From: Acidobacteriaceae bacterium
Lineage (GTDB): Bacteria; Acidobacteriota; Terriglobia; Terriglobales; Acidobacteriaceae
Reading direction: 5' to 3'
DNA: 38,645 nucleotides
Assembly (NCBI GenBank): GCA_030040425.1
Contig: JASHTS010000041.1
Location: 1 to 38,645, forward strand
In this document: one piece after another, positions 1-8,316 of the stretch
How the letters are laid out: each line of letters begins with the position of its first letter
Numbering within the stretch: position 1 is the stretch's first letter
Notes under the pieces: model-generated
What the model was told of the DNA's origin: nothing
Databases searched by the model: none
Seen by the model: only the letters and a program-made list of their open reading frames with translations
Program-made: the position numbers and the translations under genes

Positions 1-1376
1 GCGTGCGCGGCTTCGCACCCTGTATTCCCGGAACCGGCCTTCCGGCGAACGTAGTGGTCTCTCCAAACGAGAAGCTCATTGATAACACGCCCACCAATGT
101 CGGCCCACACCTCGGTTTCGCTTTAAAGGTGAGAGAAAACACGATTGTTCATGGTGCCGTCGGCATCGTCTATGACAATTGGGCCGGCGTATTGCAACTG
201 GCGCAAAATGTCGACGGACTGTGGCCCGACATCGGTCAACAGGAACCCACGAACTTAAACGTACCGAGTGCGAGTTCACCGACACCGACAGTCACTTCTC
301 AGAATCCACTCGCGAGCAGCGGCAGCGGCAGCTTTGTTCCGGCGCCTACGCCATTTAGTCAGCAAGGGTTTGAATACGATCCGAGAATGAAGGATCCTTA
401 TTCGGAACAGTGGAGTTTTGGCGTGCAGCAACTCATTGGCTCATCGACGACAGTGACGGTGAATTATGTCGGAGCGAGCACACACCGGCTCGATGTTGGC
501 GGCATTTACAATGGCGCGCTCACGCCATCACCTACAAACACGCAGAACTTCGACGCCAACGGAAATCCACTCGGGTATACAGACTCTCCATTTCCCTACA
601 TTGAACCGACGTTTTACGATCGCAGCACAGGCCGCGGCAATTACAACGCGCTACAAGCCTCGCTGGACAGGAGGTTCGCCAACGGTCTCTCCTACTCGGT
701 GGCCTACACCTGGTCAAAGTCCATGGATGTCGGAGGCGATGGATACTTCGGCGTGGAAGGCGGTGTTCCGCAGAATGCCTACGACCCGGGTCAGTACGAT
801 CGGTCTGTATCGGGACTTGATTTGAAGCAGATTCTCGCCGTGAATACGCTTTACCAAATTCCCGTTGGGAGGGGAAAGAGGTTCTCCACTGGAAACGGCA
901 CGTTGGATTACATCCTCGGGAACTGGCAGATTAATAACATCTTCCAGGCCCATTCGGGTTCACCTCTTACTTGCCTTGACGGCAATGATGTTTCGAATAC
1001 AGGGTCGCTTGGTTTTGTTGCATATGAGCATTGTGATGTGGTACCGAGCCCCGCGCCCAAGGTGGCAGGGACATGGTTCAATACCAACGCGTTTGTCGCG
1101 CCGACCTTTGGAACTTACGGCGACGCAGGGCGCAATACCCTCCGGGGCCCAAGCTATTGGGACTGGGATTCGTCGGTCTTCCGCGATTTTCCGGTGGGTG
1201 AACGGCGGCAATTCCAGTTTCGAGCCGAGGCATACAATGTGGCCAACCACGTGAACCTGGGTCAGCCCGACGGCGCCATCACCGACGGGCCGACGTTCGG
1301 CACGATCAGCGGCACTGCATACGATAACACGGCCTTAAACCGGCAGCTTCAGATTGCAGTGAAGTTTGTTTTCTAG
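1..1376 (+). CDS. Oar-like TonB-dependent receptor, C-terminal part (5' end outside the window)
   Basis: This is the last ~457 residues of an outer-membrane beta-barrel receptor; reading is open to the window edge, so the start lies upstream. The text has the features of acidobacterial Oar/CarboxypepD_reg receptors: 'DPYSEQWSFGVQQLIGSS', then 'VNYVGASTHRL', 'YNALQASLDRRFANGLSYSVAYTWSKSMD', a 'LAVNTLYQIPVGRGKRF' strand pair, 'NNIFQAHSGSPLT', and a final strand ending in Phe (QIAVKFVF) as outer-membrane barrels do. The family takes up ligands, often glycans or peptides, using TonB energy; the ligand cannot be read from this part. The plug and the N-terminal regulatory domain are not in the window. 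A possible terminator follows at 1403-1426 and a TPR gene starts 75 bases downstream. Confidence 0.9.
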   Translation, partial: VRGFAPCIPGTGLPANVVVSPNEKLIDNTPTNVGPHLGFALKVRENTIVHGAVGIVYDNWAGVLQLAQNVDGLWPDIGQQEPTNLNVPSASSPTPTVTSQNPLASSGSGSFVPAPTPFSQQGFEYDPRMKDPYSEQWSFGVQQLIGSSTTVTVNYVGASTHRLDVGGIYNGALTPSPTNTQNFDANGNPLGYTDSPFPYIEPTFYDRSTGRGNYNALQASLDRRFANGLSYSVAYTWSKSMDVGGDGYFGVEGGVPQNAYDPGQYDRSVSGLDLKQILAVNTLYQIPVGRGKRFSTGNGTLDYILGNWQINNIFQAHSGSPLTCLDGNDVSNTGSLGFVAYEHCDVVPSPAPKVAGTWFNTNAFVAPTFGTYGDAGRNTLRGPSYWDWDSSVFRDFPVGERRQFQFRAEAYNVANHVNLGQPDGAITDGPTFGTISGTAYDNTALNRQLQIAVKFVF

Positions 1377-1402
1377 GGAATGTCGGGGGCTGAGCAAGAC
1401 CA

Positions 1403-1426
1403 GGCCGGCGTGGCTGGCCCGGTTTT
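1403..1426 (+). terminator. Possible intrinsic terminator after the receptor gene
   Basis: GGCCGG and CTGGCC form a 6-bp stem (one G-U pair) with a 5-base loop. The stem is followed by CGG and TTTT. It lies 27 bases after the receptor stop codon. The stem is short and the T-run has only four bases, so the call is moderate. Confidence 0.4.
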
Positions 1427-1450
1427 GCGCGAAGTAAGATAATCAAATTG

Positions 1451-2644
1451 ATGGCGGTGTTTTTGCAGGAGCTCGGAATAGAACAGTCGCAGCCGAGTCC
1501 TCTCAACCCTGAGGCGCGTTCAAATGGACGAGGGGCAAGCGCTTTGTGGCCGGCCGGCAAGAATAATCGCATTCGCGTCTTTGCGTTGGCGATTGTATGC
1601 TGCGCTAACTTGGGCTCAACCTTCGCAAGCGTCCCAGAGGATACGCAGACTCCGAGCGAACTCCTCGAGCAAAGCCGAAAGCTGCTTGAGGCAGGGAAGC
1701 TCGCCGAAGCCGAATTGGTTTTGGATCGCGCGGAGAAACTCGCTCCCTCTGATCCGGTGATCCTGACGTTGGATGCCAGGGTGAAGGGCCGGCTGGGTGA
1801 GTATGCCAGTGCCGTCGATCTCCTCCGACGGGTAATTCAGCTTACTCCGCGGTCGGCTCAGGCTCACGTCGATCTTGCCATTGCTCTCGCTGACTCTGGC
1901 GACCTGAACGGTGCCTTGGCGGAAACGGCAACCGCGATCTCCATCGCCCCCGCCCTGGCCAGCGCGCACTTGAATCGGGCGCGCATTCTTAGCGATCTGA
2001 AGAAGGACCAGGACGCTGGCAAAGAGTTTGCTCTTGCTGCAGGCTTGGCTCCTGACAATCCGGACTGTTTCTTCTACTGGGCCTACGCTGAGCAGGCGCA
2101 GGGAAATGTGACAAAAGAGACAGAATTGCTGCGGAGAGTGACGGAGCTGCAACCTGGCAATATAAGAGCTCATATCATGCTCGCAAATAGCCTGACGGAC
2201 CAGAATCGAACCGCCGAAGCTGTAGCCGAGCTTCGCGCCGCCCTTGCGATCGATCCCAATTCGGCGCAAGCCCTCTATAAGCTTTCGCGTGCTCTTCACG
2301 CGAGCGATCCCGCGGAATCAGCGAGACTGCGTCGCCAGTTCGACCGGCTCAACGCACAGAATTCCGTTGTCGATGAGGCCAAGACGCTTGCCAACCAGGC
2401 TTTCCACGCATTTACGGTGCAGGACTGGCGCGAATCCATCCGCCTTTACAGCGAGGCGATTGACACCTGCGGAGATTGCGAGATCGAGAGCTCGCTTCAT
2501 CGTGACCTAGGCCTGACTCTTTGCCGCGATGGCCAGATTCAACGGGGAGCCATAGAGCTACGCAAAGCGCTCGCACTCAACCCCGACGATCGGGACGCCG
2601 CGAAGGCCCTGGGAATGATAAGCATTCCGAATCAGACCGAGTGA
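1451..2644 (+). CDS. Tetratricopeptide repeat protein, probably exported
   Basis: A 397-residue protein built mostly of TPR units from about residue 60 to the end. Examples are 'LAEAELVLDRAEKLAPSDP', 'GEYASAVDLLRRVIQLTP', 'GDLNGALAETATAISIAP' and the last unit 'GQIQRGAIELRKALALNPDD'. Residues ~37-60 (NNRIRVFALAIVCCANLGSTFA) look like a signal peptide or membrane anchor, so either the true start is further in than the ATG used here or the protein has a long N-terminal extension. A TTG directly precedes the ATG and no strong ribosome site is visible. TPR proteins are scaffolds; in Acidobacteriota they often sit next to Oar-like receptors, as here. The specific partner is unknown. Confidence 0.8.
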   Translation: MAVFLQELGIEQSQPSPLNPEARSNGRGASALWPAGKNNRIRVFALAIVCCANLGSTFASVPEDTQTPSELLEQSRKLLEAGKLAEAELVLDRAEKLAPSDPVILTLDARVKGRLGEYASAVDLLRRVIQLTPRSAQAHVDLAIALADSGDLNGALAETATAISIAPALASAHLNRARILSDLKKDQDAGKEFALAAGLAPDNPDCFFYWAYAEQAQGNVTKETELLRRVTELQPGNIRAHIMLANSLTDQNRTAEAVAELRAALAIDPNSAQALYKLSRALHASDPAESARLRRQFDRLNAQNSVVDEAKTLANQAFHAFTVQDWRESIRLYSEAIDTCGDCEIESSLHRDLGLTLCRDGQIQRGAIELRKALALNPDDRDAAKALGMISIPNQTE

Positions 2645-2719
2645 AGTAAAGGTTGGACCAAAGTCGGACCGAAACAATGGGTTGGGTGAGTAAAACCCGT
2701 GTCAAAACTGGCTCGAGAT

Positions 2720-2747
2720 CCCTTGGATAGAGGTCTCCAAGGTTTTT
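2720..2747 (+). terminator. Intrinsic terminator downstream of the TPR gene
   Basis: CCTTGGA (2721-2727) and TCCAAGG (2736-2742) form a perfect 7-bp stem around the 8-base loop TAGAGGTC. TTTTT follows immediately. The hairpin is 76 bases after the TPR stop codon, so it can end that transcript, although it could also belong to a lost gene in this decayed region. Confidence 0.6.
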
Positions 2748-2751
2748 ATAC

Positions 2752-2768
2752 GCCGGTTCGATCCCGGC
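2752..2768 (+). other. tRNA T-arm-like sequence (isolated)
   Basis: GCCGG-TTCGATC-CCGGC is a perfect 5-bp stem with a 7-base loop carrying the TTCGA text of a tRNA T-loop. No acceptor, D-arm or anticodon arm with the right spacing can be assembled around it, so it is not a working tRNA. Integrases of many islands recombine at tRNA 3' ends, so this could be the 3' piece of an attachment site. Confidence 0.35.
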
Positions 2769-2938
2769 TCGCCTTTCCGTTCCTTCAAAGATCCAATCGG
2801 CGGAGGAGCGTTAAACAGAATCGGTAGCTGTGTCTGTTCGCACTCAATCGTGGTAAGTCGGCGAATAGCAGACTCGATCGGTCTCAGCGTCGGACCAAAA
2901 TCGGACCGAGCAAAATCTGTTTTCCTTCCCCTGTCCAG

Positions 2939-3097
2939 CTAACGGTCTGACGGACACGCAAACCATAGCGGCACCTTCTTGATTTCAGGCATGGCCAGGC
3001 CCTGGCTAAGTGCCGCAGCCGCCACAGCGCCGAGCAGAAAGTCACGACGGTTCGGTTTCACGCGGCCATTCCGCTTGCTAAGCCAGCGGATATTCAC
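2939..3097 (-). pseudogene. Truncated gene fragment with Tat signal peptide
   Basis: On the minus strand a 52-codon reading frame runs from GTG at 3097 (or GTG at 3061) to TAG at 2939-2941. It contains 'KPNRRDFLLGAVAAAALSQGLA', a textbook twin-arginine signal (RRDFL plus an Ala-rich hydrophobic core), followed by 'MPEIKKVPLWFACPSDR' and a stop. A Tat signal with only ~17 residues of mature protein is very unlikely to be a complete exported enzyme. I read it as the 5' stump of a Tat-exported protein whose body was lost at the junction with the repeat at 2890-2909. It is divergent from the LacI-type regulator, the usual place for a regulated gene. The lost enzyme's identity cannot be told. Confidence 0.6.
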
Positions 3098-3212
3098 TAG
3101 GGATCGTGTACGTTCACGACATCCAAATTACTCATCCTCTTCCAAGGATGTCAAACCCTGCAACATTGCCTTGCCGGCGGCGCGATGTGCGAAACTGAAA
3201 GCAACTCTGGAA

Positions 3213-4307
3213 ATGCGATCAGCAAACAAAACCAGCAAAGCGGCCGGCATTCGTGACATCGCGGAGGCATTGGGAACCTCGATCGGCACAGTGGATCGCG
3301 CCCTGCATGGACGTAGCGGAGTAAGCGCCCGAACCAAGGCGCGAGTGCTGCGCATGGCCGAACAACTTGGCTATAAGCCCAACATCGCCGCCAGATCACT
3401 CAAGCTTAACCGGAATATCCGAATTGCGGCCGTATTTCCCCGCGAGATTGCGGCTTTCTTCGATCTGTTGCGAAGGGGAATTCAAGACGCTGCGGACGAA
3501 GCGGTAGGCATGCAGCTTACGCTGGATTTTATCGACTACCCGCATCTTGGGTCCGGCGATGCTGCGGCCCTTGAGAGCGCAGCAGGGAAGAGGTGTGACG
3601 GAATACTCTTCACTCCCGGTCGTCCGCGCGAACTGGCAGGAATAATTCGCCGCATCACGGGACAGGGCATTCCCATGCTTTGCGTCGCCAGCGATGCGCC
3701 AGACAGCGGCCGCATCTCGTCTGTCACTGTGGACGCATATGTCAGCGGCGCGCTGGCAGCGGAACTGCTATCGCACCGGCTGCAGACCCCCTCACGAGTC
3801 GCAACCATAACCGGCGATCTGGCCACTTTCGATCATGCGGAGAAACTTCGCGGTTTTGCCGCGACCCTTGCGATGCTCGCTCCCCACCTTACCCTGCTTC
3901 CCGTGGTCGAATCCCATGAAAGTGCGCAAGACGCCTATCGCCAATCCCTGGCTCTGTTGAAGACCAGAACTCGGCCCGATGCGATTTATATCAGCACGGC
4001 AAACAGCGTCCCGGTATTGCGGGCGCTGGAGGAGCTGAAACTGCTCGGCCGTGTGCAGGTCATTGCGACCGATCTGTTTCCCGAATTGGTGCCACTGCTG
4101 GAATCAGGCAAAGTGCTGGCTACGCTCTACCAGCGTCCGGAAGCGCAAGGCAAAACCGCAATGGAAATGCTCCTTGCTTACCTAATGGACAAGAACAAGC
4201 CCACGAAGGTTCATCGCTTCGCTCCGCATATCATCCTCCGCAGCAACCTTTCACTTTTTATCAATAGACTTGCCGCCCCATCGGGAGCATCTTCGGCCAG
4301 TCATTGA
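3213..4307 (+). CDS. LacI-family transcriptional regulator with sugar-binding domain
   Basis: A 364-residue repressor-type protein. Residues ~10-60 are the LacI helix-turn-helix and hinge: 'GIRDIAEALGTSIGTVDRAL', 'VSARTKARVLRMAEQLGYKPN', 'AARSLKLNRN'. From residue ~65 follows a periplasmic-binding-protein-like effector domain (IRIAAVFPREIAAFFDLLRRGIQDAADE ... CDGILFTPGRP ... YISTANSVPVLRALEEL ... VIATDLFPELVPLLESGKVLATLYQRPEAQG). The open frame extends upstream to 2979, but that part is antisense to the Tat-signal fragment, so I place the start at ATG 3213; the ribosome site there is weak. Members bind a sugar or polyol and release DNA. The palindrome at 4823-4838 is a candidate operator, and the neighbours (GH97 relic, DUF5107 protein) point to a glycan as effector. 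Confidence 0.88.
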   Translation: MRSANKTSKAAGIRDIAEALGTSIGTVDRALHGRSGVSARTKARVLRMAEQLGYKPNIAARSLKLNRNIRIAAVFPREIAAFFDLLRRGIQDAADEAVGMQLTLDFIDYPHLGSGDAAALESAAGKRCDGILFTPGRPRELAGIIRRITGQGIPMLCVASDAPDSGRISSVTVDAYVSGALAAELLSHRLQTPSRVATITGDLATFDHAEKLRGFAATLAMLAPHLTLLPVVESHESAQDAYRQSLALLKTRTRPDAIYISTANSVPVLRALEELKLLGRVQVIATDLFPELVPLLESGKVLATLYQRPEAQGKTAMEMLLAYLMDKNKPTKVHRFAPHIILRSNLSLFINRLAAPSGASSASH

Positions 4308-4335
4308 TCTCCAGTTAATTTTGGACTGGAACGAA

Positions 4336-4711
4336 TCATATGGCGGTGCCGCCACCGCTTGCCGGATGCAGGATGAGTGCATTGTTGCTGCAGACATTTT
4401 GCTGACGCAACGCGGCATATTTTGGATTTTGAGCCATGCCGCGAGCGTCCTCGTAAAGCTCTGCCTTCTCAGCGCCATGCCCCGGGAGAATGCAAGAGGA
4501 TGGGTAAAGAGCACGTCTTCCAGTTGGTCGGACTTCCCAGATATCATTTGTCGCCGTGCCGCCGCGCGATGGTGATGATTCCCCCCGGCTCACCATTGAG
4601 CACGCCTGACTCGTCCCAGGACGTAGGCACATCTTTTGTGAAGCTTAACTCCGGCCGATTGGCGTAAGCCGAACGATTGCCCTGGCACAGCAGACCAATT
4701 CTGCCGTCTCA
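4336..4711 (-). pseudogene. GH97 glycosidase relic (C-terminal end only)
   Basis: Minus-strand text read across two frames matches the C-terminal domain of glycoside hydrolase family 97 (alpha-glucosidase/alpha-galactosidase). From ~4708 downward the frame reads 'NRPELSFTKDVPTSWDESGV' then 'LNGEPGGIITIARRHGDK', then hits TGA at 4544-4546 where the family has Trp (K-W-Y). The text continues 'YLGSPTNW', then shifts frame into 'LPGHGAEKAELYEDARGMA' ... 'NALILHPASGGGTAI' and the natural stop at 4336. The rest of the ~650-residue enzyme, including the catalytic barrel, is absent. The stop, the frameshift and the truncation make this a dead gene. Identification is by recognition of the conserved VPT-WDE, ARR-G--WY and LAPGGG-like blocks. 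Confidence 0.65.
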
Positions 4712-4788
4712 CTCCAGGCAGGCTAGAAGTACGATTGGGAGATCCAATTCAGCGTGAGCGAGACGAGCGCTCGTCGACTGTTCTATAC

Positions 4789-4818
4789 TTGACAACCGCA
4801 ATGGACAACTCTTAAAGT
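4789..4818 (+). promoter_or_regulatory. Putative sigma-70 promoter of the DUF5107 gene
   Basis: TTGACA at 4789-4794 is a perfect -35 box. TAAAGT at 4813-4818 (18-base spacing, 4 of 6 matches) or TTAAAG one base upstream (17-base spacing) could be the -10. The palindrome at 4823-4838 falls over the expected transcription start, the position of a repressor site. The DUF5107 start codon is 90 bases downstream. Confidence 0.5.
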
Positions 4819-4822
4819 GGCA

Positions 4823-4838
4823 TGTACGGTAACGTACA
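4823..4838. promoter_or_regulatory. Palindromic operator candidate, TGTACG-GTAA-CGTACA
   Basis: Two perfect 6-base arms, TGTACG and CGTACA, flank a 4-base spacer. It sits just after a -10-like box and 71 bases upstream of the DUF5107 start. The size and symmetry suit a dimeric regulator such as the LacI-family protein encoded 0.5 kb upstream. The pairing of regulator and site is inferred from position only. Confidence 0.5.
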
Positions 4839-4908
4839 CGGCTAGTGAAGGTCGCGCGCTCCTTCCGGGCGGCGTTGCGTCTCCGCCTCGGCCGCAAGAA
4901 GGGATCCC

Positions 4909-7900
4909 ATGGGGCAGGATGTCGTCGACGCGAAGAACCCGGCCCCTCAGCCGGCGACAGATCTACCCAAACTCGAATTGCCACCTGCGCCAGCCGCGGA
5001 ACGTGGACGCGTCAAAGCATGGCGGGCGCCGGTTACCGTGTTGACTTACGAACCAGCCTCTCCCGATCCGAATCCCTTGTTCCTCGAGAAGCGGGTTTAT
5101 CAGGGAAGCAGCGGCCGCGTCTATCCTCTGCCGGTAATCGACTGCGTCGAGCGAACGCCTCATCCACGCTCCTGGGACGCTGTCCACATAGAAAACGAAT
5201 TCCTGCGTCTCATGGTTTTGCCTGCCATTGGCGGTCGCATTCACGTTGGCCTCGATAAGCGCACGGGCTACGACTTTTTCTATCGCCAGAACGTCATTAA
5301 ACCTGCTCTTGTGGGCCTAGCCGGTCCCTGGGTCTCCGGAGGCGTGGAATTCAACTGGCCGCAGCACCATCGCCCGGCCACATTCATGTCCGTGGAAACC
5401 GCCATTGAGCGCCATGCTGACGGTTCGATAACGATATGGTGCAGCGACCACGATCCGATGGTCCGGATGAAAGGCATGCACGGCATATGCCTGCATCCGG
5501 GCAAGGCTTACGTCCAGCTCAAAGTCCGCCTCTATAACCGCACTCTTCAGACCCAGACCTTCCTCTGGTGGGCCAATGCGGCCACCCACGTTCACGAGCA
5601 ATACCAGTCTTTTTTCCCGAAAGACGTGCGCTACGCCGCCGATCACGCCAAGCGCGCGGTAACCGAATACCCTCTCAGCCAGAGCATCTACTACGGCATC
5701 GACTACGGGGAGCGCGCTCGAACCGGCATTCCGCCGGAAGAGATGCCGAGCCGCTTCGTTCCCGACGGCTCCTATCCGCCAAATGACCTCGGCTGGTACG
5801 CGAACATCCCCGTCCCCACCAGCTATATGATCGTTGGCTCGCGGGGAGATTTTTTCGGTGGTTACGACCACCGCGTCCATGCCGGCACCGTGGCTTATGC
5901 GAAACACCACATTGCACCCGGGAAGAAGCAGTGGACATGGGGCAACCACGAATTTGGCTACGCCTGGGACCGCAGTCTCACTGACCACGACGGACCCTAC
6001 GTCGAGCTTATGTCCGGCGTCTACACCGACAATCAGCCGGACTTCTCTTTCCTCGTTCCCGGTGAAACGAAGACATTCTGCCAATACTGGTATCCGATCG
6101 GCGACATCGGCGTACCTGATCTCGCCAACCTGCGCGTAGCGCTCCGCGTCGAAAACTGCGGCGGGCCGGTCAAAGTCCATCTTCAAGCCACCGAGGATCT
6201 TCCCGAAGCGTCTCTCGTGGTGCGTGTTGGTGAATCCGAAATCGGGCGCTGGACCGGCAACCTCACTACCGCTGAGCCGTTGCATCTGCAATTTCCTACC
6301 GGTGGAGCTACCGGTCTTGTGGCCGTGACACTTACCCATGGCGATCGCGCCGTTCTTCGCTACGGCCCGGAAGAATTTGAGCCGGAGCCGTCTCCCGCAG
6401 TGGCTACCGAGCCACCGCTGCCCGAAGAGGTGCTCAACAACGATGAGCTTTATCTGAACGGCCTTCATCTTGAGCAATATCGCCACCCGACTCGTATGCC
6501 GGAGATTTACTGGCAGGAAGGTATCCGGCGCGACCCGGGCGATTGCCGTTGCAATCTTGCCCTCGGCCGCTGGCATCTGAACCGCGGCGAATTCCTCGAG
6601 GCCCAGAAGTTTCTGGTTGCCTCCATCGCGCGCCTCACTGCGCGCAATCCCAATCCGGCGGACGGCGAAGCGCACTACGTCCTCGGCCTGGCGCTCTTGT
6701 ACCAGCAGCGTTCTGACAAAGCGTACAACGCCTTCTACAAGAGCACCTGGAATGCAGCCTGGCGCGGTCCCGCGTATCATCGCCTCGCCGAGATCGATTG
6801 CACTCGCGCAGACTGGACAACTGCCCTCGATCATCTCGATCGATCGCTCCGCGCCGAAAGCGATAACCTCAACGCTCGCAATCTCCGCTCTCTGGTGCTG
6901 CGCCGTCTCGGCCGCGTGGCCGAGGCCACAGCGTTCTTTGAGGAAACCTGCGCCCTCGATCCTCTCGACATTTTCAGCCGCTGGCTGGCTTCAGATGTGC
7001 CTCCCCAGGATGGGCAGTTAATGCTCGACCTCACATTTGACCTTGCGCGCGCGGGTTTTCTGGATGAAGCACTGTCGATGCTTGGCTCCATAGACCGAGG
7101 GACAACCGGGAGCGCCGAACCCATATTGCTTTATCTGAAGGCCGATATTCTCGATCGCCTTGGCCGTCCCAGCGAAGGCGCCGCCGCTCGCGAGTGTGCT
7201 CGCCAGGCTGACCCTGCGTTTGTCTTCCCCAGCCGCCTTGAAGAGCTGGTTCTGCTTAGCAAGGCGGTCATCGCAGACGCACGCGACCCGCATGCACCTT
7301 GCTATCTCGGCAACCTCCTCTATGATCGTCGCCGTTACCACGAAGCAATCTCGATGTGGGAGCGCGCCGTTGCGCTCGAGCCTTCCGTCGCCACCCCGTG
7401 GCGCAACCTGGGTATTGCGTACTTCAATGAGCTCCACGATCCCGTTCGCGCTTTGCAAGCCTTCGCCAAAGCCCGCATTGCTGCGCCGCGCGATGCCCGC
7501 ATCCTCTACGAATATGACCAACTCCTGAAGCGCACGGGCCTCGGCTTGCTGGAGCGCCTGGCTAAACTCGAGGCCAATGCCACGCTGGTTGGCCAGCGCG
7601 ATGACCTCTCTGTCGAGCTTGCCTCGCTTTACAACAGCCTCGACAAACCCCAGCGCGCTCTCGACCTTCTTCTTAACCGCGGCTTCCAGCCCTGGGAAGG
7701 CGGTGAGGGCCTCGTGCTCTCGCAATACGTTCGCGCCAACGTTCTAGTTGCACATCGCTTCCTGCAACGAGGAGAGCCTGCGTCGGCCATTTCAGCCCTG
7801 CTCGCCGCATGCAAGCCGCCGGAAAATCTGAGTGAAGCCAGACACCTGCTCATGAATCTCAGCATTGTTGATTACTGGCTGGGTATGGCGCACCATGATG

Positions 7901-8316
7901 CTGGCAATGGTTGCGAGGCCGAACTTTGTTGGGCCCGCGCCGCCCACCCAAGGGGGGATTTCCAGCAGATGCAGGCCAAGACCGTCTCCGATTGCACGTA
8001 TTGGAGCGCCCTGGCTCTGCGCCGCCTCGGCCGCGAGCAAGATGCCCTCGATGCCTTCCACGCGATTCTCGACTATTCCGCCGCAATAGAACGTCAGAAA
8101 CCCAAAATCGACTACTTCGCCACATCGCTGCCCGCCATGCTCCTCTTCGAAGAAGATTTGGGCCGTCGCCAGACCATCACCGCTCGCTTCCTGGAAGGGC
8201 AAGCGCGGCTCGGGTTGGGCGAGGAGGCCGCGGGAGTTCGGCTGCTTGAGGAAGTCCTGACCATGGACAACGCTCATGCAGGCGCCATCGATCTCCTCCG
8301 CTTCGACAAGGGGTAG
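4909..8316 (+). CDS. DUF5107 domain protein with long TPR region
   Basis: A 1135-residue protein. Residues ~40-385 match the DUF5107 domain as I recall it: 'VYPLPVIDCVERTPHPRSWDAVHIENEFLRLMVLPAIGGRI', 'GLAGPWVSGGVEFNWPQHHRP', 'FLWWANAATHVHEQYQSFFP', and 'WTWGNHEFGYAWDRSLTDHDGPYVELMSGVYTDNQPDF'. This beta-sandwich text, with 'PAIGGRI', resembles aldose-1-epimerase-type folds and suggests carbohydrate binding. Residues ~515-1130 are TPR units (NPADGEAHYVLGLALLYQQR, DNLNARNLRSLVLRRLGRVAEA, APCYLGNLLYDRRRYHEAISMWERAVALEP, VATPWRNLGIAYF). No signal peptide is visible, so it is probably cytoplasmic. The start is supported by AAGAAGGGA 7 bases upstream of ATG. Its reaction is unknown to me; the LacI-type regulator and GH97 relic upstream suggest sugar metabolism. 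Confidence 0.85.
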   Translation: MGQDVVDAKNPAPQPATDLPKLELPPAPAAERGRVKAWRAPVTVLTYEPASPDPNPLFLEKRVYQGSSGRVYPLPVIDCVERTPHPRSWDAVHIENEFLRLMVLPAIGGRIHVGLDKRTGYDFFYRQNVIKPALVGLAGPWVSGGVEFNWPQHHRPATFMSVETAIERHADGSITIWCSDHDPMVRMKGMHGICLHPGKAYVQLKVRLYNRTLQTQTFLWWANAATHVHEQYQSFFPKDVRYAADHAKRAVTEYPLSQSIYYGIDYGERARTGIPPEEMPSRFVPDGSYPPNDLGWYANIPVPTSYMIVGSRGDFFGGYDHRVHAGTVAYAKHHIAPGKKQWTWGNHEFGYAWDRSLTDHDGPYVELMSGVYTDNQPDFSFLVPGETKTFCQYWYPIGDIGVPDLANLRVALRVENCGGPVKVHLQATEDLPEASLVVRVGESEIGRWTGNLTTAEPLHLQFPTGGATGLVAVTLTHGDRAVLRYGPEEFEPEPSPAVATEPPLPEEVLNNDELYLNGLHLEQYRHPTRMPEIYWQEGIRRDPGDCRCNLALGRWHLNRGEFLEAQKFLVASIARLTARNPNPADGEAHYVLGLALLYQQRSDKAYNAFYKSTWNAAWRGPAYHRLAEIDCTRADWTTALDHLDRSLRAESDNLNARNLRSLVLRRLGRVAEATAFFEETCALDPLDIFSRWLASDVPPQDGQLMLDLTFDLARAGFLDEALSMLGSIDRGTTGSAEPILLYLKADILDRLGRPSEGAAARECARQADPAFVFPSRLEELVLLSKAVIADARDPHAPCYLGNLLYDRRRYHEAISMWERAVALEPSVATPWRNLGIAYFNELHDPVRALQAFAKARIAAPRDARILYEYDQLLKRTGLGLLERLAKLEANATLVGQRDDLSVELASLYNSLDKPQRALDLLLNRGFQPWEGGEGLVLSQYVRANVLVAHRFLQRGEPASAISALLAACKPPENLSEARHLLMNLSIVDYWLGMAHHDAGNGCEAELCWARAAHPRGDFQQMQAKTVSDCTYWSALALRRLGREQDALDAFHAILDYSAAIERQKPKIDYFATSLPAMLLFEEDLGRRQTITARFLEGQARLGLGEEAAGVRLLEEVLTMDNAHAGAIDLLRFDKG

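Larger units (their letters stand above)
2653..2909. repeat. Two 20-bp near-identical repeats, 237 bp apart, encoding integrase-tail-like peptides
   Basis: TTGGACCAAAGTCGGACCGA (2653-2672) and TCGGACCAAAATCGGACCGA (2890-2909) match at 18 of 20 positions. Read on the plus strand, each encodes 'VGPKSDR' shortly before a stop codon: KVGPKSDRNNGLGE-stop and LSVGPKSDRAKSVFLPLSS-stop. Similar Gly-Pro-Lys tails end many tyrosine recombinases; that link is from memory and not tested. Between the copies lies a tRNA-like T-arm (2752-2768). I read this as a possible scar of one or more integration events, not as a functional element. Confidence 0.45.

Noticed and set aside
2720-2790. Complete tRNA gene
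   Set aside because: Only a T-arm is convincing. The upstream hairpin has a 7-bp stem and an 8-base loop followed by TTTTT, so it is a terminator and not an anticodon arm; no acceptor stem closes.
2979-3212. N-terminal extension of the LacI-type regulator to 2979
   Set aside because: The extension is antisense to the Tat-signal fragment, and the family starts close to the helix-turn-helix at 3213.
5317-6834. Long minus-strand open frame (505 codons) opposite the DUF5107 gene
   Set aside because: It is antisense to a gene with clear domain text, has no recognisable motifs and arises from GC-rich codon bias.
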